Of a DNA stretch of 64,000 nt, positions 16,744 to 25,845 are shown piece after piece. The notes beneath the pieces are model-generated. The model was not told the DNA's origin. It ran no database searches and saw only the letters and a list, made by a program, of their open reading frames with translations. The stretch is from NCBI RefSeq assembly GCF_038397755.1, contig NZ_CP151637.1, forward strand, positions 3,100,001 through 3,164,000. Reading direction: 5' to 3'. Position 1 is the first letter of the stretch. Every line of letters starts with the position of its first letter. The position numbers were made by a program, and so were the translations under genes. The DNA is from Microbacterium sp. LWH7-1.2 (lineage in GTDB: Bacteria; Actinomycetota; Actinomycetes; Actinomycetales; Microbacteriaceae).

Positions 16744-18786
16744 TTATCGCAGTGTTCCGGGCTCTGGTCGCGAGCAGTCCCCGGAGGACGGGTCTGGAGT
16801 TCGCCGGAGCCTGCGAATGCCCTCGAGTGTGCTCGGCTCCGGCCGGTGCACGCCGCGCGGCCGGTAGCCGAGGGCGTCCGAGATGCCCGCGAGGTCGGCG
16901 AGGTACCACAGGATCGCGAGCCACATCTCGGTGCCCTGGAGGCCCGGCTCGGTCTCGGTGAGCCCGCGCGTCGCAGCAGTCGGCTCGCGGAATGCGAAGC
17001 CCGCACCCGGCTCCCAGGTCGCCGGCGCGTCCGCCAGCAGCCGAGCGGCGAGTCTTCGCACCTCGTGGTCGCGGTAGCCGGTCCCGCGCGTGAGCCACAG
17101 CGGGTGCGCCACGTCGAGCACGTTGCACGCGTTCCGCGCGCCGGGAGCGAACCAGCGCGGGTCGCGGGTATGCCGCAGCACCGTGTCGATCACGCGCTCG
17201 GGGTGCGGGAGCGGCACGCCGAACTGCGCGAACGTGCCGCGCGATGCCCGGTAGAAACCGTTCACGACAGGGAGCAGCCCACGGTCGGGCGTGGCCGACC
17301 CCCACATGCCCGTCTGCGGGTCGGAGTTGAGGAGCAGCCAGCCGAACAGCGCCTCCTCCACACCCGCCGGAATCGGATGCCCCGCCCGCTTCGTCCACAG
17401 AATCGCCGTGCCGAAGCCGTCGATGTGGTGCCCGGCGCCCCATGCGTCGGTGGCCCACGGCAGACTCTCGCAGAATTCGACGACGCGATCCGGCGTCGCT
17501 GCCGTGACCCAGGTGAGAGGAGCAGGAAATGCGGACCCGAGCAGATCGAGCGCGTAGCCGGTGCTCAGCACGTGGTACGCGACGTCCTCGTGAGAGAACC
17601 CGAGGCCCGCCTGCTGGCGCCCGTCCGCATCGAGGGGAGCGACCGCGCCGGTCGCGGAATCCTGCCACCCCCGTAGCCGGCGGATCTGCGTGTCGACCGA
17701 CGACTGCGGCGGCGCCGTGCCGAGCAGCATGTCCGCGATCTCGATCGCGTCGGCCTGCGCCCGAACGCTGGGGGCGGCGCCGGGGCGGTCTGCGAAGAGC
17801 CCCAGGTCGTCGTTCCACGCGCGCTCCAGGACGACGGATGCCTCGTCCCTCGCACGTGCGGCCAGCTCGGCGACGCGCTCGGCCAGTCCGGCCGTGTCGT
17901 CGGTCGCGGGCCCGGCCACCGGGGTGGGAGCGGGCTCGGCCGTCGGTGGGGGAGCGGTCACGGTGTCGCCGACAACGGTGGGGGCGGACCCGAGGCCTGG
18001 CCTCGCTGCCGTTGTGAACCCGTGCTCCGGGGTCGGCGCAGAGTCGGGCTCCGGCGTGCGCGCGGGCTGCGCCTCGCGCTCGACCGCCTGCGTCGCCAGC
18101 GCGGCGAGCACAGCAGGCGGTGTCTCGACGGGCTCGCGTGGCTCGGGCGACTCCGGTCGGTCCTCGGTGCCCCGGGCGGCAGCATCCGCCGCCGCATCCG
18201 GGTGGATGCCGGTGTCATCGGGCTCCACGCGCCAGCGGATGAAGCGCGCGGGGTTGCCGCCGACGACGGCGCCGGCGGGCACGTCCTTCGTGACGACGGC
18301 GCTGGCGGCCAGCACCGAGTGCGATCCGACGCGGACGCCGTCGAGGATCACGACGTGCGAGCCGATCCAGACGTCGTCGCCGATCTCGATGCCCTGGGAG
18401 GTGAGTGGCTGACGGAAGACGGGCGTGCCCGACTCCATCGAGGGGTTGAAACCCAGGATCGACGTGTGCGCGCCGATGCGCACGCCGTCGCCCATCGTGA
18501 CGCGGCCGCGGATCACCGTGTACGGGTTGATGCTGCAGTCGGCGCCCGCGCGGAGGTCGCCCGTGAGGTAGGCGCCCGCTGCGACGTACGTGCGGTCGCC
18601 GAGGCGCAGTGAGTCGTTGTCGATCGAGGCGAGCTCGGAGAGGAAGCACTGCTCGCCCAGCTCATGATCGCGGCGGCCGGCGACGACGGTCTGCTGGAGG
18701 ACCAGTTGCGCCTCGCGTTCGGACGGACTCGCCTCGCTCCAGAAATCCCAGGGGGAGTATTCGTGCGCGGCGATTGCGGGAGTCAT
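16744..18786 (-). CDS. Hexapeptide-repeat acyltransferase fused to a helical-toroid domain
   Basis: In this 680-residue protein, residues about 60-185 are a left-handed beta-helix acetyltransferase (SINPYTVIRGRVTMGDGVRI, IGDDVWIGSHVVILDGVRVG, VVTKDVPAGAVVGGNPARFI). A Pro/Ala-rich linker spans about 190-300. Residues about 310-655 are tryptophan-rich and look like an alpha/alpha toroid (WQDSATGAV, GAGHHIDGFGTAI, WGSATPDRGLLPVVNGFYR). Acyltransfer to a sugar plus a glycan-related second domain is an inference. The assigned ATG shares its A with the CCA end of the upstream tRNA-Gly, leaving no normal ribosome site, so the true start may be downstream or leaderless. Confidence 0.82.
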   Translation of the reverse strand: MTPAIAAHEYSPWDFWSEASPSEREAQLVLQQTVVAGRRDHELGEQCFLSELASIDNDSLRLGDRTYVAAGAYLTGDLRAGADCSINPYTVIRGRVTMGDGVRIGAHTSILGFNPSMESGTPVFRQPLTSQGIEIGDDVWIGSHVVILDGVRVGSHSVLAASAVVTKDVPAGAVVGGNPARFIRWRVEPDDTGIHPDAAADAAARGTEDRPESPEPREPVETPPAVLAALATQAVEREAQPARTPEPDSAPTPEHGFTTAARPGLGSAPTVVGDTVTAPPPTAEPAPTPVAGPATDDTAGLAERVAELAARARDEASVVLERAWNDDLGLFADRPGAAPSVRAQADAIEIADMLLGTAPPQSSVDTQIRRLRGWQDSATGAVAPLDADGRQQAGLGFSHEDVAYHVLSTGYALDLLGSAFPAPLTWVTAATPDRVVEFCESLPWATDAWGAGHHIDGFGTAILWTKRAGHPIPAGVEEALFGWLLLNSDPQTGMWGSATPDRGLLPVVNGFYRASRGTFAQFGVPLPHPERVIDTVLRHTRDPRWFAPGARNACNVLDVAHPLWLTRGTGYRDHEVRRLAARLLADAPATWEPGAGFAFREPTAATRGLTETEPGLQGTEMWLAILWYLADLAGISDALGYRPRGVHRPEPSTLEGIRRLRRTPDPSSGDCSRPEPGTLR

Positions 18787-18859
18787 GGAGGGGCTGACGG
18801 GAATCGAACCCGCGCTGTCTGCTTGGGAAGCAGAAGTTCTGCCATTGAACTACAGCCCC
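18786..18859 (-). tRNA. tRNA-Gly (anticodon CCC)
   Basis: The 74-base gene on the minus strand folds into a normal cloverleaf: acceptor GGGGCTG with CAGCCCC, D arm TAGTTCAATGGCAGA, anticodon stem TCTGC/GCAGA with loop TTCCCAA (anticodon CCC), and T arm CGGGTTCGATTCCCG. The 3' CCA is encoded. Its A is also the A of the ATG of the following gene. A partial decayed copy of its 5' half lies near 32.7 kb, marking it as an integration site. Confidence 0.95.
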
Positions 18860-18868
18860 AGTGCCTTG

Positions 18869-18897
18869 AAATTACTGGGATCGAGAATCCCCGTCAA
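18869..18897 (-). promoter_or_regulatory. Sigma70-type promoter of tRNA-Gly
   Basis: On the minus strand, TTGACG (18892-18897) and TAATTT (18869-18874) are separated by 17 bases and end 9 bases before the mature tRNA. This is a good housekeeping promoter. If the island is inserted inside the tRNA, this promoter came with the element. Confidence 0.7.
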
Positions 18898-18903
18898 GGC
18901 TGG

Positions 18904-18926
18904 GTGTACACATCGGTGTGCACATG
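18904..18926 (+). repeat. GTGTACAC repeat, left end of island
   Basis: GTGTACACA followed after two bases by GGTGTGCACATG matches the right-end copy at 32541-32563 at 20 of 23 positions, in the same orientation. Each copy has two GTGTRCAC palindromes 13 bases apart. Possible arm-type binding sites for the recombinase or an excisionase. Confidence 0.6.
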
Positions 18927-19260
18927 AGCGTGGGCGCCCGTCTAGCGGGTGCCACGACTCCACCTTACCCGTTGGACTTGCGCAGGCCGCGCTTCACAAC
19001 CGCTTGCGCCAGCCAGACGGGGATGATGCGGCCCTCTCGGCAGAGCTGAGGTCCGCGATCCGTGGTCTCGCATGAGCTCGTCGATCGATGCGCTGGAGGC
19101 GCTAGAGGTGCCGGCGGAACCGGGACGAGGACGAGCCCCCGCGCATCCTGGCCGAGGTGCTCGCCGACCCCGTGGTCTGAACGCCAGCCGGTTCTCGAGA
19201 CGCCGACGGGCATGCCCCTCACAAGCGCATGCGCCCCCGCGACAGGCCGACGGCGCCGGC
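18927..19260. other. Gap without a confident gene at the left end of the island
   Basis: Both strands have short open frames but none with recognisable similarity. A minus-strand frame ending VWLAQAVVKRGLRKSNG at 18965 and a plus-strand tail PPRILAEVLADPVV ending at 19182 look like ends of decayed genes, the second interrupted by a TAG. I cannot name either. Confidence 0.4.
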
Positions 19261-19288
19261 CCATGTGCCCGGGATCGCGGGCACATGG
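19261..19288. repeat. Perfect 11-bp inverted repeat before the lyase gene
   Basis: CCATGTGCCCG (19261-19271) and CGGGCACATGG (19278-19288) flank a 6-base centre. It abuts a LacI-type operator and lies about 112 bases upstream of the lyase start. It could be a second operator, a leader hairpin, or a terminator for reading from the left. Confidence 0.5.
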
Positions 19289-19304
19289 GGGAAAGCGCTT
19301 GCTA
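19289..19304 (+). promoter_or_regulatory. LacI-family operator upstream of the lyase gene
   Basis: GGGAAAGCGCTTGC contains the palindromic AAGCGCTT core with central CG typical of LacI/CcpA-family operators. Its position about 100 bases before the lyase start suggests sugar-dependent repression. The island's own LacI regulator is the first candidate, although the operators at its own promoter have an AAGCTT core. Confidence 0.5.
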
Positions 19305-19399
19305 CCGCTCCCTTCTGCTTCATAAGCTTGGTGCAACCCGGTGCCGTGCTCGATGGCTTGCGCGGTCCGGTCGCCGGTCCCCAACGCAAAGGAGCGCGG

Positions 19400-22300
19400 A
19401 TGTCGCACGGTGAAGGTGCATGGATGCCACCCGCGGAGGTCGAAGGATTCGCGGCGCGGTCGGCGGCAGGGAGACGGACACTCCATCTTCTGGCGGCGAC
19501 GTTCACGGCGATCTGTCTCGTGCTTGGGATGGTCGCCGCATCCGCAGGTGCCGGCCATGCGGCGACTGTCGATGGTGTCGTTGCGGACACCGCTTCGGTA
19601 CGTCAGCAAAGCCCCGGCACAAGTTTCGGCACCGCTGAGACGGTCGTCGTTCGGAACGACGTCGTGTACGGGATCGCCGAGAACGTCATTCAGGACGACG
19701 CCTGGGTGCGCACGACGACTCCGACCGCGAACTACGGGACGACGGCGAATCTGGTCATCGGAAAGGGCGGGCACGCCTACTTCCGGCTGGATGTCTCGGC
19801 GATCGACGAGGCGGATCTGTCCGCGGTGGTTCTGAACCTCACCAAGTACAACAACGCAGCCGACGTGACGGCGGTGCGGGCCGGCGAGTTCCTCAGCAAC
19901 GGCGGCGCAGCGACGACCACGCGGTGGAGCGAGACATCGGTCACCTGGAACACCCGTCCCCTCGACGTTCCCGGTTCCCCGGTCGCACGGGCCTCGGTTG
20001 CGCAGGGCAACACCAACGTGCCTTTGGATGTGACCGAGTTGGTGAAGGATGCGAAGGCCGACGCTGCCGAGGCGCTGACCATCCACATCACCACCGAAAA
20101 GGTCGATGACCTGAACGTCGCGGGCACCGACATCTACTCCACGCGCGCGACGAACCCGCTGACGGTGCCGTGGGTCGAGGTCTCTCACACCACCGACGTG
20201 GTCGCGGTGGATTATCCCGTTGCGCAGCGATTCGCGGACTACCGGACGAACGCGCACACCGCCCAGGACGTGGTCCGGATCGCGGCCGGCGATGGCCGCT
20301 ACCTCACCGTCAACGACGCGACCGGCGCCATCGGGCTGACCAGCGTCGCCGACGAGGCGGGGTTGTTCGCGGTCTACGGCTACGACTACACCGCATCTGA
20401 GTATGCGGGCACCGGCGGCGGGCAGCAGACCACCTACGCCATCCGGAGCTTGACCAACGACAAGTTCCTGACCATCCAGAACTACGGCACGGCAGGCGAC
20501 CAGCCGTACTACAACAAGGCGGAGTCGAACTACGTGGTGTCGGCGACAGCGCCAGTGGTCGCGTGGAACGAGCGGTTCTCGCTCACCGGCACACCCGACA
20601 CGGGCCAGTACATGATTCTCAGCCACCTGAACTCGCTGCGCGACGGCGCCGAAGGTGCGACCTCGCCGACACGCATGACCGACACGGCGATGGTGATCAC
20701 TCCCGGGGACCGACAGACACACTGGTACGGGTTCGAGTCGGTGGACACCGAACTCCTCGAGGTACACCAGTCGGTCGCGGGCACGTCGGCACGGCTCACC
20801 TGGATGCCGGTGGCCGGTGACCAGGATGCTGCGCATTACCGGGTCGACGGCGGCACGGGCGTCACCGTCAGCGACGGCGTCCTGACTGCCACCGTCGACG
20901 GCCTGGCCGCCGGTGAGCATACGATCACCGTAAGTTACGACGACGGCTCGGACGTGCTGACGGACGACGTGCGCGTTCGAGTGTTCAGCCATCCCGGCGT
21001 CTCGCTCACCACGGAGCAGCTGACCGCTATGCGGGACCGGATCGCTGCGAAGGCCGAGCCTTGGTACTCCGACTACCTGCGGATGAAGAACACCGTTCCC
21101 AACTCGCTGGCGTCGCTGGACTTTCAGGTGGTGGCGCGCGCCGGCGTGGGCCGAGGCACTCCGGCCGGATCCGGCAACATCAAGGACTACGAATACTCGA
21201 GCGCGGCAGCGTACTTCCACGCGCTGCAATGGGTGATCACCGGGGATGCCCGTCACGCCGACAAGGTGGTCGAGATCCTCAACGCCTGGTCGTCGACGCT
21301 GACTCAGATCGACGGCCGCGACCAGATCCTCGGCGCCGGTCTGTCCACGCTGAAGCTCATCAACGCCGCCGAGATCGTGCGGTACTACGACGGCGGCTAC
21401 ACCGGTTATGCCGATGAGGACTTCGCCTCGTTCCAGAAGCTGATGCGCAACGTGGTGTATCCGGTGATCCAAGACGCCGGCGCACCCATGATCGCCAACG
21501 GCAACTGGGATGGGGCGGCGATCGTCGCCGTCGAGGCGATCGGGGTGATCACTGACGACGCCGCGATCTTCGATGAGGCTACTTCGATGTATCAGAGCCC
21601 CTACATCAATGGATCTCTGGAGAACTACGTCACCGACTGGGGTCAGATCCAAGAGTCCGCCCGCGACCAGGCACACGCGCAGCTGGGCATCGGCCTGATG
21701 GCGGACGTCAGCACGATCGCCGGGAACCAGGGCGTGGACCTGTGGTCGCTGGACGACAACAAGCTGGCTCGTGCGTTCAACTGGGTGGCGGAGTACAACC
21801 TGTTCCATGGTGAGGGCACGCTGCGCGCCGAGCCGGTGGAGAACGTCTTCGGACGCACCGACGCGAACGCGTACTGGGACGAGATGGACGAGCAGTCCAT
21901 CCTGCGCGGGCAGCTGCGTCCGGTCTATGAGGCGGCGCTGGCACACTACTCCAAGGTCGACGGGGTCGACGTGACGTGGCTGGCGCGAGCGGCGAAGGCC
22001 ATGCGGCCGCAGGGTCTCGTGCACTTCGACAACCTCAATTTCGACACCTTGACCATGTACGACGGTGAGCCGACCGCGGAGCCGACCCCGTACTTCCAGC
22101 TGCGGACGATGCTGGCACCGTGGTACCAGCGGACCTGGCCGGAAGTCGCAAAGTGGGGCACTGTGCTGCAAAGCGACAGAGCGCTTCAGGACGGCGGGGT
22201 TCTGCCGGCCGGGTACACGACGGAGACGCTCGAGTCCTACTTCGCGGTGCAGCCCGATGGAACGATGGCGCTCGGTGCGATGCAGGAGGACGCCCCGTAC

Positions 22301-23179
22301 TTCCGCCTTGTCACGAACCCGGACGAGACGTACTCGATCCAGGAGGTGTCCACCGGGCGTTTCCTGGGAGTTGCGGCGACGGTGGTCGACGGGAAGAACG
22401 TCATCACGGCAGCCAGCCTGGTCGCCGGCGACGCGGAGAAGTTCCAGCTGCGCACGACCGGCCTGGGCCGGTACTACCTGGTGCATGGCGGACGACTGGT
22501 CGAAGCGACCGTCGAGGGGTCGGTGGACGCCCCGCGGGATGCCACCGTGGCGTTGCGCCTGGGAACGCAGCCGGAGACGCTGAGCACCAACACCACACCG
22601 GTGAACGCGCTGCTGTTCTCTTACGGCGACGCAGACACGATCGACAAGGCCTCCGTGACGGCGCACGACTCGTCGATCACCACAGCGGACTCATGGAACC
22701 CGGTCGACAACCTGGAGGCTGCGACCGATCAGGCCGGCGATGAGGTGACGGATCTGACTCAGATCGCGGTGTCGGGAACGGTCGATGTGACCACGCCCGG
22801 CGCGTATCCGATCACGTACCACTCAGGGACGGCGTCGGCGACGGTGATGGTCACGGTGGTCGCCGCCACCGCCCCCACCGTCGCGATCACCTCCGGGGGT
22901 GGAACGGTCAGCCGGGCGGCGCCGCTGAGGGTGTCGGGGACAGCCGACGCCGGCAATACCGGATGGGGCGCGGCCGGCGCAAAGATCACGGTGGAGATCC
23001 GTAACGCCAAGGGCGCCGTCGCGTTGACCGGCGAGGCCGCCGTCGATGCCAGCGGCGCCTGGTCGAGCACACTGAACGTGTCGAAGGTGCCGGCCGGTTC
23101 CTACGTCATCGCCGCAATCGCCACGTCGCGCGGTGGCGGGGCGGCGAAGGCCGAGGCGGCGCTCAGGCTGAAGAAGTGA
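19400..23179 (+). CDS. Secreted multidomain alginate-lyase-family polysaccharide lyase
   Basis: The 1259-residue exported protein has a long N-region, a hydrophobic stretch near residues 27-52 and likely cleavage after AGAGHA. Modules in order: DNRLRE/CBM96-like beta domain (about 80-260; WVRTTTPTANYGTT, WSETSVTWNTRP), a beta-trefoil-like segment (about 290-420), a fibronectin-like domain (about 470-530), the alpha/alpha-toroid lyase (about 540-860; ALQWVITGDARHADKVVEIL, NGNWDGAAIVA, QESARDQAHAQLGIG), a second beta-trefoil (about 945-1060) and Ig-like domains. The NxxW and ARDQxH motifs match alginate_lyase-type enzymes that cleave uronate polymers by beta-elimination. The start at 19400 follows AAAGGAGCG. 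The polymer substrate is unknown. Confidence 0.88.
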   Translation: MSHGEGAWMPPAEVEGFAARSAAGRRTLHLLAATFTAICLVLGMVAASAGAGHAATVDGVVADTASVRQQSPGTSFGTAETVVVRNDVVYGIAENVIQDDAWVRTTTPTANYGTTANLVIGKGGHAYFRLDVSAIDEADLSAVVLNLTKYNNAADVTAVRAGEFLSNGGAATTTRWSETSVTWNTRPLDVPGSPVARASVAQGNTNVPLDVTELVKDAKADAAEALTIHITTEKVDDLNVAGTDIYSTRATNPLTVPWVEVSHTTDVVAVDYPVAQRFADYRTNAHTAQDVVRIAAGDGRYLTVNDATGAIGLTSVADEAGLFAVYGYDYTASEYAGTGGGQQTTYAIRSLTNDKFLTIQNYGTAGDQPYYNKAESNYVVSATAPVVAWNERFSLTGTPDTGQYMILSHLNSLRDGAEGATSPTRMTDTAMVITPGDRQTHWYGFESVDTELLEVHQSVAGTSARLTWMPVAGDQDAAHYRVDGGTGVTVSDGVLTATVDGLAAGEHTITVSYDDGSDVLTDDVRVRVFSHPGVSLTTEQLTAMRDRIAAKAEPWYSDYLRMKNTVPNSLASLDFQVVARAGVGRGTPAGSGNIKDYEYSSAAAYFHALQWVITGDARHADKVVEILNAWSSTLTQIDGRDQILGAGLSTLKLINAAEIVRYYDGGYTGYADEDFASFQKLMRNVVYPVIQDAGAPMIANGNWDGAAIVAVEAIGVITDDAAIFDEATSMYQSPYINGSLENYVTDWGQIQESARDQAHAQLGIGLMADVSTIAGNQGVDLWSLDDNKLARAFNWVAEYNLFHGEGTLRAEPVENVFGRTDANAYWDEMDEQSILRGQLRPVYEAALAHYSKVDGVDVTWLARAAKAMRPQGLVHFDNLNFDTLTMYDGEPTAEPTPYFQLRTMLAPWYQRTWPEVAKWGTVLQSDRALQDGGVLPAGYTTETLESYFAVQPDGTMALGAMQEDAPYFRLVTNPDETYSIQEVSTGRFLGVAATVVDGKNVITAASLVAGDAEKFQLRTTGLGRYYLVHGGRLVEATVEGSVDAPRDATVALRLGTQPETLSTNTTPVNALLFSYGDADTIDKASVTAHDSSITTADSWNPVDNLEAATDQAGDEVTDLTQIAVSGTVDVTTPGAYPITYHSGTASATVMVTVVAATAPTVAITSGGGTVSRAAPLRVSGTADAGNTGWGAAGAKITVEIRNAKGAVALTGEAAVDASGAWSSTLNVSKVPAGSYVIAAIATSRGGGAAKAEAALRLKK

Positions 23180-23358
23180 GGCCACGCCACCGCGGCGCCG
23201 GGCACCCCGCAGTTGTCCAACGACAACGGGGACGAGGACAGCAGCTCCTGGTCACGATGAACGCTGGTCCCGCTCGGAGCAGTCGGGCGATCGCCTTCGG
23301 GGCCGTGCTCGCGACCCGGCGCACCCGGCGCGTCTGACGCTCGTCGAAGCTCCCCGCG

Positions 23359-23392
23359 GGCGAGGGAGGTGCGGCATCCGCCCTCCCTCGCC
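23359..23392. terminator. Strong bidirectional terminator hairpin
   Basis: GGCGAGGGAGG (23359-23369) pairs perfectly with CCTCCCTCGCC (23382-23392) around a 12-base loop. It sits between the convergent lyase and VOC genes. The roughly 180 bases before it hold no recognised gene. Confidence 0.7.
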
Positions 23393-23399
23393 CCGCCGA

Positions 23400-23861
23400 T
23401 CAGCCGGCGTCCGCCGCCGCGCGGAGCGCCGCCACATCGATGCGCCGCATTCCCTGCAGCGCCGTGCCCGCGCGCATCGCGCGCTGCGGGTCGGAGTCGC
23501 TGAGCAGGTCGACGAGGGCACGCGGCACGACCTGCCACGACAGGCCGAAGCGGTCGGTGAGCCAGCCGCACCGGCCCTCCTCGCCGCCACCCGAGGTGAG
23601 TTCGTCCCAGTAGCGGTCGACCTCCGCCTGATCGGCGCAGTCGATCACGAACGAGACCGCCTCGGTGAAGTGGAATTCCGGACCGCCGTTGAGCGCGAGG
23701 TGCGGCTGGCCGTCCAGTTCGAAGGCGGCGGTGAGAACGAGCCCGTCGGGACCCATGCGGCTCACGTCGGTGATGCGCGAGTTCGGGAAGACAGACACGT
23801 AGTACTCGGCAGCGTCGAGGGCCTGTCCGTCGAACCAGAGGTTGGGGGTGATGCGAGGCAT
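23400..23861 (-). CDS. VOC-superfamily PhnB-like protein
   Basis: The 153-residue protein has the PhnB/glyoxalase-like pattern: ITPNLWFDGQALDAAEYYVSVFPNS at the start, LNGGPEFHFTEAVSFVIDCADQ in the middle, and DRYWDELTSGGGEEGRCGWLTDRFGLSWQVVPR with the terminal ALQGMRRIDVAAL helix. Such proteins are annotated as 3-demethylubiquinone methyltransferase-like, but enzymatic function is unproven. It lies 59 bases downstream of the sigma factor in the same direction, a frequent pairing with YCII proteins. Confidence 0.85.
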   Translation of the reverse strand: MPRITPNLWFDGQALDAAEYYVSVFPNSRITDVSRMGPDGLVLTAAFELDGQPHLALNGGPEFHFTEAVSFVIDCADQAEVDRYWDELTSGGGEEGRCGWLTDRFGLSWQVVPRALVDLLSDSDPQRAMRAGTALQGMRRIDVAALRAAADAG

Positions 23862-23920
23862 TTCGGTTCCTTCCGTCTGGCCGCCCCTGCGCGGATCGCG
23901 TCAGGTGTGCGGCGGTTTCA

Positions 23921-25219
23921 TCAGGGAGTCGGAGCCGATCCGCCGTTCTCGACATCCGTGGGCGAATCGATTCCGGAATTCTTCGGAACCCCTGACGCGA
24001 GACGGGATGCCGTATCCTGCAGGTAGCGGCGTTCCGCCTCATTGGCGGTGCGTGCCGCCGCCGCGAGGAACTCCGCCGTGGCGAGCTCCGCGTCGCCGCC
24101 GAGCTCGTGGAGGTGCGCCCGCACGGCGTGCACGCGGTGATGGTCGCCGAGGACGGCGGCTGCGGCATCCGTCGCCGCCAGCCCCGCCGGGATGCCGTCG
24201 GTCATCGCGATCGCGACCGCGCTGTTCAGCCCGATCATGGGGTTGTCGCTCAGCCGCGCGAGCGCGCGGTAGAGCCCGGCGATGCGCCGCCAGTCGGTGG
24301 CGGCGTACGTCGCGGCCTGATCGTGCACCGCCGCGACCGCCGCCTGCAGCTGGTACTCGCCGACGTCGCCGCGGCGCATCGCGTCGGTGAGCAGCACGAC
24401 GCCCTCAGCGATGAGCGCGGGCGTCCACCGCCGGCGATCCTGCTCCGACAGCGGCACGAGCCGGCCTGCCGCGTCGACACGCGCCGGCCGGCGGGCCTCG
24501 GTGAGCAGCATGAGAGCGAGCAGCCCTGCGACCTCGGGCTGGTCGGGAAGCGACGACTGCAGCATCCGTGTCAGCCGGATCGCCTCGCGGGCGAGGTCCG
24601 GACGCACCAGCTCGTCGCCCTCGCTCGCGAGGTAGCCCTCGTTGAACATCAGGTACAGCACGTGCAGCGCCGAGCGCATGCGCTCATGGCGGGCGTCGTC
24701 GGGTGGGGGCTCGAATCGTCCGCCGGCCGCCCGCAGCGTCGCCTTGGCTCGGCTGATCCGCTGCGCCATCGTCGGTTCCGGCACGAGGAAGGCCGCCGCG
24801 ATCTCGCGCGTGCTGAGCCCGCCCACCGCACGCAGGGTGAGCGGGATGGCCGCCCCCGGCGTGAGCGCGGGATGGCAGCACAGCAGCACGAGGGTGAGCG
24901 AGTCGTCGGAGTCGCCGTGGCCGACCTCATCCGCGGCCGGCGCGGCACGGTCCTCCCACGTCTCCCGTTCACGACGACGGCGCGCGGCGGCCGAGCGGTA
25001 CGCATCGACGAGGCGCCGCGAGGCGACAGTGACGAGCCAGGCGCGCGGATCGTCGGGGATGCCTGCCGGCCACTGCTGCGCGGCGGCGAGGAGCGCCTCC
25101 TGAACGGCGTCCTCAGCCCCGTCGAAGTCGCCGTGATGAGCCGCGACGATGGCCAGCGCCCGCGGCCCCTGCTCGCGCAGCAGCCGTTCGATCCGCGGAT
25201 CGGTGCGCGCCTCGGTCAA
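23921..25219 (-). CDS. ECF-type RNA polymerase sigma factor with C-terminal DUF6596 extension
   Basis: The 432-residue protein has sigma region 2 (DFDGAEDAVQEALLAAAQQW, PRAWLVTVASRRLVDAYR), region 4 (LRAVGGLSTREIAAAFLV, MAQRISRAKATLR) and a long helical C-terminal domain with LMFNEGYLASEG, as in ECF sigma factors encoded beside YCII proteins. No anti-sigma gene is seen; the C-terminal domain may regulate activity. The TTG start at 25219 overlaps the YCII stop (TTGA), giving the usual distance to region 2. Target promoters are unknown. Confidence 0.88.
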   Translation of the reverse strand: MTEARTDPRIERLLREQGPRALAIVAAHHGDFDGAEDAVQEALLAAAQQWPAGIPDDPRAWLVTVASRRLVDAYRSAAARRRRERETWEDRAAPAADEVGHGDSDDSLTLVLLCCHPALTPGAAIPLTLRAVGGLSTREIAAAFLVPEPTMAQRISRAKATLRAAGGRFEPPPDDARHERMRSALHVLYLMFNEGYLASEGDELVRPDLAREAIRLTRMLQSSLPDQPEVAGLLALMLLTEARRPARVDAAGRLVPLSEQDRRRWTPALIAEGVVLLTDAMRRGDVGEYQLQAAVAAVHDQAATYAATDWRRIAGLYRALARLSDNPMIGLNSAVAIAMTDGIPAGLAATDAAAAVLGDHHRVHAVRAHLHELGGDAELATAEFLAAAARTANEAERRYLQDTASRLASGVPKNSGIDSPTDVENGGSAPTP

Positions 25220-25620
25220 AGGTCGTCGGTGGAGGGGGCGCCCATCACCTGGCGTACCTCGATGTGCTCCTGGATCGGCACGCCGCCGGGCCCCGGTGCA
25301 GCGGAGACCAGTGCCGCGATCTCGATGGCGCGCTCCCACGAGTCGACGTCGACGAGACGATACCCGGCGAGGAGCTCCTTCGCCTCGGCGTACGGGCCAT
25401 CGGTCACGACGGGTGGTCCGCTTCCGTCCGAGGTCACGAAGCGTGCGGCCTCCGGACCGGCGAGGCCCACCGCGTCGATCAGCTCGCCGAGCTCGGACAG
25501 GCGATCGCTGACCTCCCGCTGGAACGCGATGTGCGCGTGGATGTCGCCGGGCTGCCACTCCGAGATCGGCGGCGCCCCCGACCCGGTCGGTGCGTAGTTC
25601 TGGAGCAGCATGAAGCGCAT
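25216..25620 (-). CDS. YCII-related (DGPF) protein
   Basis: The 134-residue protein starts MRFMLLQNYAP and carries the family core DGPYAEAKELLAGYRLVDVDSWERAIEIA with the conserved Asp-Gly-Pro-Tyr and the terminal IEVRQVM strand. YCII domains form ferredoxin-like dimers, some with dehalogenase-like activity; many are found, as here, directly before an ECF sigma factor. ATG 25620 was chosen over an upstream ATG because family similarity starts there. It is first in the YCII-sigma-VOC operon. Confidence 0.88.
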   Translation of the reverse strand: MRFMLLQNYAPTGSGAPPISEWQPGDIHAHIAFQREVSDRLSELGELIDAVGLAGPEAARFVTSDGSGPPVVTDGPYAEAKELLAGYRLVDVDSWERAIEIAALVSAAPGPGGVPIQEHIEVRQVMGAPSTDDL

Positions 25621-25845
25621 GCGGTCATCCTCGCACGGCGGCATGGCCTCGGGACCGTGGACCAGTCCTCGGTGGCCTGGCGGTTTTCGCTGTGGCCCGC
25701 GCCGACCGGCCTCGGACGTTACGCTCCGCTCCGGCGCGCGCAGGCGGAGCAGTGGGACAAACTGCTGGCGGATAGCCCCAGGAGCGCCTTCACGCGGACG
25801 ATCCAGTTGATGGAACGACAGGACTCGTCACGGTGCGGGGCCCGG

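Noticed and set aside
16691..17818. Upstream extension of the LuxR-type regulator to 1126 residues
   Set aside because: The extension overlaps the coding sequence of the fusion protein and has no similarity; a ribosome site precedes ATG 16690.
18965..22666. A 1233-codon open frame on the minus strand opposite the lyase gene
   Set aside because: It is a shadow of the lyase gene: arginine/valine-rich, no family motif, and the plus-strand frame has a signal peptide, ribosome site and clear domains.
25621..25845. Plus-strand open frame between the YCII and dehydrogenase genes
   Set aside because: It has no start with ribosome site and no recognisable domain.
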